From: JBBTQE01 sp038065775
GTDB lineage: Bacteria > Patescibacteriota > Patescibacteriia > Magasanikbacterales > GWA2-37-8
DNA: 14,531 nucleotides
Assembly: GCA_038065775.1 (NCBI GenBank)
Contig: JBBTQE010000029.1
Location: 1-14,531 of the forward strand
Direction of reading: 5' to 3'
Shown here: one piece after another, positions 1 through 7,521 of the stretch
Numbering within the stretch: the first letter of the stretch is position 1
Layout of the letters: each line of letters starts with the position of its first letter
Translations under genes and position numbers: made by a program
Notes under the pieces: generated by a model
The model's database searches: none
What the model saw: the letters and a program-made list of their open reading frames with translations, nothing else
Told to the model about the DNA's origin: nothing

Positions 1-1540
1 TGAAATTTTGTCCGGCCGATAACGATTCCAGCCCCACCAAAAGTTCCATTAAACCAAATTCTCCCTGTTTTGGCAAAAGGATTGGGTGGTTGTCGGTCAG
101 CCGCCTCAATGTGAGGTGTTCGTCTAATAGCGCTTCAAAAAAATAATGTCCAACTTCAATACATACCACAGTATCTCTTTTATTTGTTTTATCCATTTCA
201 AATAAAATGGATTTAAAGCCCAGATCCTCCAGAGTTTTATCAGTTATTTCCACCAAGTCACCTCTAGGGCTTAACAAATATTTCGTATTCTGATTTATAT
301 CATTTACCATCTCATCATTCAAGATTTCTATTTGTCCAATTTTATTTTCTTCATTGTAACCTTCTGGAACTAACCGCGCGAGTGTTTGCCAAAAAGCTTC
401 AACAAAGCTACGGCCTTCTATTAGTTGGCCCGGAAACGCATTGTTGACATAATCATCATCAAGTTTTCTAGGTCCGACAGGTTCTTGTAGTAGCGCTTTT
501 TTTATAACGTCAGACGCTTGATCCAAACCTTCCATTTGTCCGATTACTCTTGGCAATGATAGTCGCACTTGTAAACCCTTGCCTGTTTCAATGCCCTCAA
601 TAGACAAGCGTTCATCAATTAATTTTCCCAGTTCACCATGTAAGTGTATTAAATTATATGGGTATTCATTTTGATCACCTTCTTTTTCAAAATGAACAAG
701 TCCTGCTTTGGCTTTTCCGCTTGCCTTCGCCAAGGATTCAATTTTTTTAAAAAAAGCCATTGCCAGATGAAATTTTTTTGGATTTCTTTTTTCAAATTCA
801 TCTAAATATTCGTTTAATTCTTTGGAATATTTTTTAAAAGTCTCTGAATGCGCCTGTCGTCTTTGTTTGTCAAGTTCTGGTTCGCCTCCGCCAAAATATC
901 CGCAAGCAGACAATATTTCATGATTTTTTTTAAAAACGTTATCATCTTGAGAGCATTGGCCAAGAAGAAATAAATAAACCTGTTCCGCATCTTTATTAAA
1001 AATGCCTGTCTGAAAAGAAAAAATTTCAAGCGTTTTCTTTATTAATTTTTTATTATTGCTTCCATAACCAGCCAGAGCGATTTGGTATAGCAAATCAACA
1101 ATTGATTTAGTGTTTTTGCATTTTTCTACAAGCTTTCTTAATATTTTTTCAACTAAACCAGCATAAACTGCGCTCTCGGAGTAAATTGTGAGCAATTTTT
1201 GTAAGACTTCTGTTTTGGGTGGAAATTCTTTAAACTTCGCGCGTTCCAGAGCTCTTTCCAGTTCTGCTTCAAACCGGGTTATATCATATGATTTTACTTC
1301 TTTTAATATTTCCAGAGCATCTAAAAATTGAGTAAGATGATCTGGGTTGGCCAGAAGGTTTGCTCCTGTTGTGTCAAGCGATTTTTTTCTGCCATCCGAG
1401 TTTTCGTTTTTAAAGGCCACCGCTAAATTGGCGGCTTTGGCCAGGTCTGGAATTGATAAAAATACGGAATCTTCTGGATTCTCTGGCGCGCCCCCTCCCT
1501 TTTCCATCATCCCCATTAAATTTTTGTATTTTTCAGACAT
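1..1540 (-). CDS. Hypothetical protein, C-terminus cut by the window edge
   Basis: An open frame runs from ATG at 1540 to the left edge without a stop, giving 513 codons. I do not recognise the family. It is soluble-looking, with no signal peptide or membrane segment. Residues 1-25 are Gly/Met-rich and probably flexible. Residues 30-290 are mostly amphipathic helix, with Leu/Lys/Glu-rich stretches that could be helical repeats, although I see no clear TPR or HEAT period. Residues 400-513 alternate hydrophobic and polar residues, as beta strands do. The start lies 5 nt after the stop of the upstream PBP gene, so the two are almost certainly co-transcribed and probably translationally coupled. 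A GGTGG run inside the end of the PBP gene is the only possible ribosome site. Base composition and codon use match the rest of the window. The frame is certain; the function is unknown. Confidence 0.85.
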   Translation of the reverse strand, partial: MSEKYKNLMGMMEKGGGAPENPEDSVFLSIPDLAKAANLAVAFKNENSDGRKKSLDTTGANLLANPDHLTQFLDALEILKEVKSYDITRFEAELERALERAKFKEFPPKTEVLQKLLTIYSESAVYAGLVEKILRKLVEKCKNTKSIVDLLYQIALAGYGSNNKKLIKKTLEIFSFQTGIFNKDAEQVYLFLLGQCSQDDNVFKKNHEILSACGYFGGGEPELDKQRRQAHSETFKKYSKELNEYLDEFEKRNPKKFHLAMAFFKKIESLAKASGKAKAGLVHFEKEGDQNEYPYNLIHLHGELGKLIDERLSIEGIETGKGLQVRLSLPRVIGQMEGLDQASDVIKKALLQEPVGPRKLDDDYVNNAFPGQLIEGRSFVEAFWQTLARLVPEGYNEENKIGQIEILNDEMVNDINQNTKYLLSPRGDLVEITDKTLEDLGFKSILFEMDKTNKRDTVVCIEVGHYFFEALLDEHLTLRRLTDNHPILLPKQGEFGLMELLVGLESLSAGQNF

Positions 1541-1545
1541 ATTTT

Positions 1546-4377
1546 TTATTCCACCACCACATGCAATGTCCCCTCCACCGTTCGCCCCGCCTTATCGGTC
1601 ATAATCGCTTTCAGGTCGTGATCGCCTAGCCCCGGCGAGTGTTGCCAGGAAAATAAAAGCTGATTGTTGAAAAGTTTGTCTTCGGCGTGGTTGAAGGTAT
1701 AAATCAATTTTACGCTACCGCCGGCCGGGTACAAATATACTTTAATATCCTGAATATCATCCCAGCGAAACGGATTCAAATAAAAAGTTCTCGGAAAGTC
1801 CGCTTCTTGGAGCGTGAATGGAGTTTGGTCAAACCATTCAAATGTGGGCGGGTCATAATCTGCCTGCATGCCAAACACAACGCTTTTTTCCGCGCTGTTT
1901 AACTGGTCATCTTGCGCCAGCACAGCCAGCGTGTGCGGGCCTTTCATTAATTTTTGCGCGTAATATGAAAAATTGAAAGGAAATTGCGTTGTGTCGCCGA
2001 TTTTTTGTCCATCAATAAAATATGACACCTTCGCCACTCCGCGCGGAGCGGTCGCGTTAATTTGAAAATTCATATTTCTGTTGTCTACAGAAAGCCCTTC
2101 TGTCGGCCAAACAATATTTATTGTCGGCGCCAATTCATTTGCCATGGCGCTGTCGTATTCAGTTGGTGGTTCTTCCAGAGTATAGCTTCGCCCGGCGGCC
2201 TGTTCTAACAAAATCCATGCTTCCAGAGCCACTTCCCAATTTCTATATTGCGGATCATCGGATGGATTGCTCGGCATTGGTCCGCGCGGGTCATCTTTTA
2301 TTACATAATGCAAAATATCATGCGGAGGCAAGTAAGTTTTTGTGATGCGCAAACTTTCGGGGGTTGATGATGAAGCGATTTTTTCATTGGCGCTGTTTAT
2401 TTGTAAAGTAATACCGCCGCTTCCGCCACGAAGCGCCGGTTTTTCGGCATCGTTAGCCGGAGGAGCCGGGAAATACTCCGGCTTAACATCTTTGAGAGCT
2501 TCGCGCATGAATTGGTTCCAAATTGTTCCGGCCAAACGATTGCCACCCGCCTTCATTGGCGAAGGCGCTGTATTGCCAACCCAGACGCCGGCAACAAGCG
2601 ATGGCACGTAGCCCATAGTCCACGCGTCTTTGTTGTCGTTTGTAGTTCCGGTTTTCGCGGCAACTTCTCTGCCGGGCAAAATCAGCGTGTTCTGCGCGCC
2701 AAAAATGTACGCGCGCGACGGATTGTCGCTTAAAACATCGGAAATTGTCGCGGCCAGTTCCGGCCTGATTGCTTCTTGCCCGGGCATCGGCTTCCATTCA
2801 TATAAAATTTGTCCGGATGAGTCTGTTATTTTTATAATGCTAATTGGCGCGTTGTATATTCCTTTGTTCGCAAGAGCCGCGTATGCGGTGGTGTGCTCAA
2901 ACAATGTAACTTCCGAACCGCCCAAAACCAAGCTCAATCCGGCGTTCGCGTTTAAGGTTGTGTAACCAAATCTTTCGGCAAACTTAATGGCATTGTTGAT
3001 TCCAACCAAATATAATGTTTTTACAGCCGGAATATTTAGCGAACCTTGAAGAGCCTTTCTCATGGTAACCAGTCCGCGTGTTTTTCCATCAAAGTTTTTT
3101 GGGGTGTAATTTCCGCTGATCTGCCTTTCAAAATTAGTGGAAACATCATAGAGAATAGTATCTGGCGTGTAACCATTTTCAAAAGCCGCGGTGTAGACAA
3201 ACGGTTTGAAAGAAGAGCCGGGTTGCCGTTTTCCTAAAACAGCGACATTAAAATTGCCGTCTATTTCTTCGTTGTTGTAATCGCGCGAGCCGACCATTGC
3301 CAAAACTTGTCCGGTTTTAGGATCCATGGCAACGAGCGACGCGTTGTTCGCGTTTGAATCTTTTGCGTTTTTGTCGCCCAGTTCTTTTATTGCCTTTTCC
3401 GCTATTTTTTGTTTCTTATAATCCAAAGAAGTAATTACGCGCAGGCCGCCTTCATCAACAGTTTTTTCACCGAATTGGTCAGCCAGCAGTTGTTTAACAA
3501 ACAAAACAAAATGCGGGGCTTCCATCGGGCCTGAACTTTTGAAAATTTTAAGAGGACTCTCTTGCGCTTCTTTTTTTTCTTCTTCTTTGATATATCCCTG
3601 TTCAAACATTAAGTTCAAAATCGTGTCACGGCGCGCTTGCAGGGCTTTGGGGTTGTTGATATATCGGCTGGGCGCTTTTGGAATCGCGGCAAGTGTTGCC
3701 GACTCTGCTAAGTCCAGGTCTTTTGCGCTTTTATGAAAGTAGCTTTGACTGGCCGATTCAATTCCGTAGTTCGTGGAACCATATGGAATTTCGTTCAAAT
3801 ATAATTTTAATATTTGGTCTTTTGAATATTTTTTTTCAAGGCGAAGCGCGAGAATCGCTTCTTTAATTTTTCTAAACAATGTGCGCTCATCGCCAACGAT
3901 TGTATTTTTGATAAGTTGCTGGGTTAAAGTGGAAGCTCCGCCAGAGCCGGTTCGTCTGCCAATTAAATTGTTGAAGCCGGCGCGCAAAATGCTAATCACG
4001 CGCACGCCTTTGTGTTCGTAAAAGTGCTTATCTTCAATGGCAATAGTCGCTTTTTTTGCGTAATTGGTGATTTGATCCAGCTCAACCAAAGTGCGTTTTT
4101 GGTTTTGGTAAATTTCGTATAACAAAATTTCGCCTTTGCGGTCATAAATTTTTGTGCTTTGGGAAATCTGTCTGCTGTTGATTTTATCCGGGTCTGGGAG
4201 ATCGCGGCTGACCCAAGCAACCACTGCCGTGCCGGCAATAAAACCCAAAACAAGCAGGCTGGCGGCAATCGCGGCCGCCAACTTAAGAATTTGTCTTTTT
4301 TTTGATTGTCTGCGCCCGCCGTTCGGTTCGTTTACATGGCCGTAATGTCTGCTTTGCGATAGGTTTGGAATCGGCAT
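1546..4377 (-). CDS. Class A penicillin-binding protein (PBP1A-type transglycosylase/transpeptidase)
   Basis: A bifunctional peptidoglycan synthase: it polymerises lipid II into glycan strands and cross-links the stem peptides outside the membrane. Residues 1-29 are cytoplasmic and basic, and 31-55 form the membrane anchor. The GT51 domain covers about 75-260: IEDKHFYEHKG gives catalytic Glu115, GGASTLTQQLIKN is motif 2, RKIKE gives the second Glu (173), and ILKLYLNEIPYG follows. The transpeptidase covers about 345-625, with SSFK (nucleophile Ser388), SLN (446-448) and KTGT (575-578). All catalytic motifs are intact. The C-terminus (about 640-943) is a long extension with an Ig-like beta domain at 750-838 and a further beta-rich tail. 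At 943 residues it is longer than a minimal PBP1A. The ATG at 4377 follows a good promoter but has no Shine-Dalgarno site. The gene is divergent from a 3D-domain wall protein and heads a two-gene operon. Confidence 0.96.
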   Translation of the reverse strand: MPIPNLSQSRHYGHVNEPNGGRRQSKKRQILKLAAAIAASLLVLGFIAGTAVVAWVSRDLPDPDKINSRQISQSTKIYDRKGEILLYEIYQNQKRTLVELDQITNYAKKATIAIEDKHFYEHKGVRVISILRAGFNNLIGRRTGSGGASTLTQQLIKNTIVGDERTLFRKIKEAILALRLEKKYSKDQILKLYLNEIPYGSTNYGIESASQSYFHKSAKDLDLAESATLAAIPKAPSRYINNPKALQARRDTILNLMFEQGYIKEEEKKEAQESPLKIFKSSGPMEAPHFVLFVKQLLADQFGEKTVDEGGLRVITSLDYKKQKIAEKAIKELGDKNAKDSNANNASLVAMDPKTGQVLAMVGSRDYNNEEIDGNFNVAVLGKRQPGSSFKPFVYTAAFENGYTPDTILYDVSTNFERQISGNYTPKNFDGKTRGLVTMRKALQGSLNIPAVKTLYLVGINNAIKFAERFGYTTLNANAGLSLVLGGSEVTLFEHTTAYAALANKGIYNAPISIIKITDSSGQILYEWKPMPGQEAIRPELAATISDVLSDNPSRAYIFGAQNTLILPGREVAAKTGTTNDNKDAWTMGYVPSLVAGVWVGNTAPSPMKAGGNRLAGTIWNQFMREALKDVKPEYFPAPPANDAEKPALRGGSGGITLQINSANEKIASSSTPESLRITKTYLPPHDILHYVIKDDPRGPMPSNPSDDPQYRNWEVALEAWILLEQAAGRSYTLEEPPTEYDSAMANELAPTINIVWPTEGLSVDNRNMNFQINATAPRGVAKVSYFIDGQKIGDTTQFPFNFSYYAQKLMKGPHTLAVLAQDDQLNSAEKSVVFGMQADYDPPTFEWFDQTPFTLQEADFPRTFYLNPFRWDDIQDIKVYLYPAGGSVKLIYTFNHAEDKLFNNQLLFSWQHSPGLGDHDLKAIMTDKAGRTVEGTLHVVVE

Positions 4378-4387
4378 ATAATGACTT
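4375..4387. repeat. 13-nt direct repeat, copy 1 (CATATAATGACTT)
   Basis: CATATAATGACTT occurs here and again at 4496-4508, in the same orientation and 121 bp apart. This copy covers the PBP start codon, read on the other strand. A possible binding site in the shared divergent promoter region, or chance in A+T-rich DNA. Confidence 0.5.
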
Positions 4388-4432
4388 GTATTTTTGACAG
4401 GTTTGAGGTAAAATAATGTCCTGTGTGGAAAT

Positions 4433-4460
4433 ATTATACCATATTACACACCATTGACAA
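4433..4460 (-). promoter_or_regulatory. Sigma-70-type promoter of the PBP operon
   Basis: Read on the minus strand: -35 TTGTCA (4460-4455), 16-bp spacer, -10 TATAAT (4438-4433) preceded by TGG, an extended -10. The predicted transcript starts near 4426, giving a leader of about 50 nt with no Shine-Dalgarno site. Its -35 box lies on the same bases as the -35 box of the divergent promoter. Confidence 0.8.
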
Positions 4461-4482
4461 AAAGGGCAAATTGTGCTATATT
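4454..4482 (+). promoter_or_regulatory. Sigma-70-type promoter of the 3D-domain gene
   Basis: -35 TTGACA (4454-4459, perfect consensus), 17-bp spacer, -10 TATATT (4477-4482) preceded by TGC, an extended -10. The start is expected near 4489, about 28 nt before the ATG at 4517. Confidence 0.85.
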
Positions 4483-4495
4483 ATGTCGTTAGTTT

Positions 4496-4508
4496 CATAT
4501 AATGACTT
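4496..4508. repeat. 13-nt direct repeat, copy 2 (CATATAATGACTT)
   Basis: Second copy of the repeat at 4375-4387, in the same orientation. It lies inside the predicted leader of the 3D-domain gene, 8 nt before the start codon. Confidence 0.5.
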
Positions 4509-4516
4509 AACGAAAT

Positions 4517-5077
4517 ATGCGCTTATCTAAGCTAAAAAAATTGAAAAATCTTATTGAAAATGCCGTAAATGCGGCTGTTTTATTGGCTTTGTTGACGCAT
4601 ATATTTACTCCACAAATAACTAAAGCTCGGCCAATAGATGAAAAGGCCAGGATTTGGCAAGAAATAGCAGAGGCTTACGATTCCGGCAAGAAAATACCCA
4701 GAGCCAGAGTGGCGATTGCCGAAGGACTTGTGAAGAAAGACAGGCCGGATAGGGTTCTGAAAGCAGTTATTACCGCGTATACCAGCACGAAAGATCAAAC
4801 CGACGATGATCCGTTTATTGCCGCTACGGGCAAGCGTGTCCATGACGGCATGATTGCGGCTAACTTTTTGCCGTTTGGAACGAAAGTAAAGATTCCGGCT
4901 TTGTATGGCGACAAGATTTTTATTGTTGAGGACCGCATGAATGCCCGCTATGGCTATGGCTATGGCAGAATGGATATCTGGATGGACGCCACCAAGGCAG
5001 AAGCCAGAAAATTCGGAGTAAAAAGAATAGAGATTGAAATATTTTATCCGGTAAAACAGCTTGCAAAGAAAAAGTAA
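4517..5077 (+). CDS. 3D-domain protein, putative peptidoglycan lytic transglycosylase
   Basis: A 186-residue exported or membrane-anchored protein. Residues 1-13 are basic and 14-30 form a hydrophobic segment (signal peptide or anchor). Residues 40-80 are helical. The 3D (Asp-Asp-Asp) domain fills about 84-177: VITAYTS, then a Thr-Gly pair (ATGKRVHDG), LPFGTKV, and the three acidic positions in VEDR (Asp139) and MDIWMD (Asp153, Asp157). This fold occurs in MltA, YabE/RpfB-type and YuiC-type wall enzymes, some shown to be lytic transglycosylases. Activity here is inferred. YGYGYG at 145-150 comes from a short tandem tatggc repeat next to the active site. The start at 4517 follows a near-consensus promoter and has no Shine-Dalgarno site. 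Divergent transcription from a peptidoglycan synthase supports a role in cell-wall remodelling. Confidence 0.88.
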   Translation: MRLSKLKKLKNLIENAVNAAVLLALLTHIFTPQITKARPIDEKARIWQEIAEAYDSGKKIPRARVAIAEGLVKKDRPDRVLKAVITAYTSTKDQTDDDPFIAATGKRVHDGMIAANFLPFGTKVKIPALYGDKIFIVEDRMNARYGYGYGRMDIWMDATKAEARKFGVKRIEIEIFYPVKQLAKKK

Positions 5078-5082
5078 TAAAT

Positions 5083-5209
5083 AAAAACGGCAGAAATTTG
5101 TTTTTTGCAAACAGCGTCGATCGCCTCCGGGCGATCGCGCTTCCGCTCTCGTCCCGACGCGAGTCGGGACTCCGAGAGGTTGCTCAAAACAAATTTCTGT
5201 CGTTTTTTT
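5083..5209. terminator. Bidirectional multi-hairpin terminator between convergent genes
   Basis: A 22-bp outer stem pairs 5083-5104 with 5186-5207; its single non-Watson-Crick position is a G.U wobble in plus-strand RNA. A-rich and T-rich ends let it terminate both ways, with T7 at 5203-5209. The 81-nt interior holds two further perfect stems. One is 5118-5137, 8 bp closed by loop TCCG, extendable by 3 bp past one bulged T. The other is 5151-5170, 8 bp closed by loop GCGA, with an added CTCTC/GAGAG pairing. In plus-strand RNA the loops are of the stable UNCG and GNRA kinds. It ends transcripts of the 3D gene and the cyclophilin gene. Confidence 0.82.
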
Positions 5210-5228
5210 GCCTTTAGTGTTTCTAGCC

Positions 5229-5909
5229 TTAATTTTCCACAATCTCCACCGATTCAACCACAATCGGATTTTCCGGTTTTGAATTCTCAATGTTTTCGTC
5301 TTCATTTTGAATTACATCGCCTTCCGCGATCGCGTCAATCGTATCCATACCGCTCACGACTTTCCCAAAAATCACATAATTTTTTGGCAAAGAATAATCT
5401 TGGTGCATAACGAAGAACTGACTTCCATTCGTGTTTGATCCGGCGTTGGCCATCGCGACCGTGCCCCTTGTGTATTCTCCATCAAATGGTTCGTCTTGGA
5501 AAGTATAGCCCGGACCGCCGGTGCCGTCTCCGCGTGGATCACCGCCCTGAATCATGAATCCATTAATCACGCGATGAAACGGAGTGCCGTCGTAGAATTT
5601 CTTTTTTGCCAAAAAGACAAAATTGTTCGCGGTTATTGGCGTGTCTTTCGCGTTTAATTCAATTTCAAAATCTCCGGCAGTTGTTTTAAATTTCGCGGTA
5701 TATTTTTTATTTTGGTCAATAATCATAATCGGCGTGTTGTATAAAGCCAGATTTAATTGCGGTTTGGCTTCTTGTGAGCCTGTTGTTTTGAGCTTTAATG
5801 AATCAAATGAAGGCATGTTGTTTTCTTTTTTGCCTCCTTTTAATAAAAGCGCGGCTGTTACAAGGATAATTACTAAAGGAATTATCCCTAAAACGATGTA
5901 TTTTTTCAT
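5229..5909 (-). CDS. Membrane-anchored cyclophilin-type peptidyl-prolyl isomerase
   Basis: Catalyses cis-trans isomerisation of X-Pro bonds, here probably outside the membrane to help fold exported proteins. Residues 5-24 form one hydrophobic anchor with the N-terminus inside, and about 25-70 are a linker. The cyclophilin domain covers about 72-224: TTAGDFEIEL, NNFVFLAKKKFYDGTPFHRV with the catalytic Arg113, FMIQGGDP, GTVAMANAG, and SQFFV (163-167). The active-site residues are present. The tail is acidic and ends in VESVEI, the usual last strand. The start at 5909 has the best Shine-Dalgarno site of the minus-strand genes, AGAGGGG ending 5 nt before ATG. Its own promoter overlaps the end of the ComM-type gene upstream. 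It converges with the 3D-domain gene. Confidence 0.95.
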   Translation of the reverse strand: MKKYIVLGIIPLVIILVTAALLLKGGKKENNMPSFDSLKLKTTGSQEAKPQLNLALYNTPIMIIDQNKKYTAKFKTTAGDFEIELNAKDTPITANNFVFLAKKKFYDGTPFHRVINGFMIQGGDPRGDGTGGPGYTFQDEPFDGEYTRGTVAMANAGSNTNGSQFFVMHQDYSLPKNYVIFGKVVSGMDTIDAIAEGDVIQNEDENIENSKPENPIVVESVEIVEN

Positions 5910-5948
5910 AGAACCCCTCTTTATATTTTTAAATTAAGTTTTTAAATT

Positions 5949-5965
5949 GTTCCGCTGGCCGGAAC
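5949..5965 (-). other. Hairpin in the cyclophilin 5' leader
   Basis: A 6-bp stem, GTTCCG (5949-5954) with CGGAAC (5960-5965), around a 5-nt loop. It lies between the promoter and the ribosome site, inside the predicted leader. There is no T-run on the minus strand, so it does not look like a terminator for the upstream gene. It may be a transcript-stabilising 5' stem. Confidence 0.45.
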
Positions 5966-5975
5966 CTTGTTAATT

Positions 5976-6004
5976 ATTATATCATCTATGGGAAATGAGC
6001 GCAA
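5976..6004 (-). promoter_or_regulatory. Promoter of the cyclophilin gene
   Basis: Minus strand: weak -35 TTGCGC (6004-5999), 17-bp spacer, perfect -10 TATAAT (5981-5976) preceded by TGA (extended -10, which compensates for the poor -35). It sits just after the stop codon of the ComM-type gene at 6008, so the cyclophilin can be expressed apart from the upstream operon. Confidence 0.7.
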
Positions 6005-6007
6005 TAT

Positions 6008-7519
6008 TTATTCTGCTGCCCTGTATTGCAATGCTTCCGCGAGATGCTCCAGTTTTATATTATCACTTTTCGCCAAATCGGCGATGGTGCGGGAAAGTTT
6101 GAGAATGCGGTTATAAGCGCGAGCGGACAGATGCATTTGCGCGACAGCGCTGCGCAGAAGTTCAATTGACGAATCGTTTAGTCGGCAGAATTCTCGGATT
6201 TCGGAATTGCGCATTTCGCTGTTAGTATGAATGCCGGCGCCCTTGAATCTCCAATCTTGAAGCACGCGCGCTTCTTCAACTCGTTTACGGATATTTTTTG
6301 ATGGTTCGGCCAGTTCGTCTGAAGATAATTTTTCAAATTTTACTCGCGGCACTTCCACATGCAAGTCAATGCGATCCAAAAGCGGCCCGCTGATTTTTTT
6401 CTTGTAGTTTAGAATTTGGCTTGGCGCGCACGAGCATTGTTTTTCCGTGTCATTTAAAAATCCGCACGGGCAGGGATTTTTACTCGCCATTAAAATAAAT
6501 CGAGCCGGGAATGTGAGAGAACCTTGCGCGCGGGAAATTGTTATGATACCGTCTTCAAGCGGTTGGCGCAAACTTTCCAAAACAACGCGCGGAAATTCTG
6601 CGAATTCGTCCAGAAATAAAACGCCACGGTGAGCCAATGAAATTTCTCCTGGTCTGGGGTAGCGCCCGCCTCCGACAAGTGAGATATTTGAAGCCGTGTG
6701 GTGAGGCGCGCGAAACGGCCGTTCCATAACCAGTCCGTTTTGTAAGAGCCCGGCAATAGAATAAATTTTTGTGACTTCAAGCGCTTCGTCCGGTGTAAGC
6801 CGTGGCAGAATTGAAGGAAAACTTCGCGCCAATAATGTTTTTCCAGAACCGGGCGGCCCGCTCATTAAAATATTATGCGCGCCGCTGGCCGCGATTTCTA
6901 AAGCGCGCTTCACAAATTCCTGGCCTTTGATCATCGCCATATCCAGCTCGTGCCGAGGCGCTTCAGATTCATTCCAATTCGCGTCGCGCTCGTATGGTTG
7001 AATTTTTTCTTTCCCAATGATGTGGTTCATTATTTGCGCCAGATTTTTTACCGGATAAATTTCTAAATTTTCAACAAGTCCGGCTTCTTGCGCGTCAGTT
7101 TCTGGTACAAAAATTTTTTTCATACCATGCTGTTTGGCAAAGATCGCGAGTGGCAATACGCCGTTTGTGTGGCGTAAAGATCCATCCAAGGCCAGTTCGC
7201 CGATTAGCAAAGAATCGTTTAAATCGGCAGTTAAATCGTTGCTTATCATTACAATTCCAACAGCCATTGGCAAGTCGTAAAGCGGCCCTTCTTTGCGCAA
7301 ATCCGCGGGCGCCAAATTTACCACCATGCGGAAGTTAAATGGATAACTGAAGCCTGAATTTTTTAGCGCGGAGTGTATGCGGTCGCGCGCTTCTTGGATT
7401 GATGTGTCGGTCATGCCAACGATGTTGAAAGCGCTTTGTCCTTTGCTGATATCAACTTCAACATCAACCGGGAGGCACTCAAGGCCAACCGCGGCCGCGG
7501 AATTCAGTTTTAAAAACAT
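6008..7519 (-). CDS. comM: ComM/YifB-type AAA+ ATPase (Mg-chelatase-like)
   Basis: Family members are cytoplasmic hexameric AAA+ motors. The best-studied, ComM of naturally competent bacteria, drives branch migration when taken-up DNA integrates. Order: N-terminal ChlI/Lon-like domain (about 15-140; FNIVGMTDTSIQEARDRI, NLAPADLRKEG), AAA+ core with Walker A GPPGSGKT (221-228) and Walker B VLFLDEF (300-306), sensor region SKNPCPCGF, and a C-terminal Mg-chelatase domain (about 410-500; LSARAYNRILKLSRTIADL). Cys350, 352, 362 and 364 could bind a metal. At 503 residues it is full length for the family. The ATG at 7519 follows the lspA stop by 2 nt with no clear ribosome site, so coupled translation is likely. 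The family is certain; a role in transformation is inferred from relatives. Confidence 0.95.
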   Translation of the reverse strand: MFLKLNSAAAVGLECLPVDVEVDISKGQSAFNIVGMTDTSIQEARDRIHSALKNSGFSYPFNFRMVVNLAPADLRKEGPLYDLPMAVGIVMISNDLTADLNDSLLIGELALDGSLRHTNGVLPLAIFAKQHGMKKIFVPETDAQEAGLVENLEIYPVKNLAQIMNHIIGKEKIQPYERDANWNESEAPRHELDMAMIKGQEFVKRALEIAASGAHNILMSGPPGSGKTLLARSFPSILPRLTPDEALEVTKIYSIAGLLQNGLVMERPFRAPHHTASNISLVGGGRYPRPGEISLAHRGVLFLDEFAEFPRVVLESLRQPLEDGIITISRAQGSLTFPARFILMASKNPCPCGFLNDTEKQCSCAPSQILNYKKKISGPLLDRIDLHVEVPRVKFEKLSSDELAEPSKNIRKRVEEARVLQDWRFKGAGIHTNSEMRNSEIREFCRLNDSSIELLRSAVAQMHLSARAYNRILKLSRTIADLAKSDNIKLEHLAEALQYRAAE

Positions 7520-7521
7520 AA

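Noticed and set aside
145..1540. Frameshift or pseudogene in the left-edge gene
   Set aside because: The reading frame is open without interruption from 1540 to position 1, so it is merely cut by the window.
2483..2797. Antisense and shifted-frame ORFs within the PBP and comM genes
   Set aside because: They lie wholly inside clearly coding, motif-rich frames and have no features of their own.
4580..5305. 241-codon minus-strand ORF
   Set aside because: It runs antisense through the 3D gene, across the multi-hairpin terminator and into the end of the cyclophilin gene. It has no protein-like pattern and no ribosome site.
5105..5410. 101-codon plus-strand ORF rich in Arg/Ser
   Set aside because: It starts inside the terminator hairpins and overlaps the cyclophilin gene on the other strand; its Arg/Ser-rich start is just translated palindrome.
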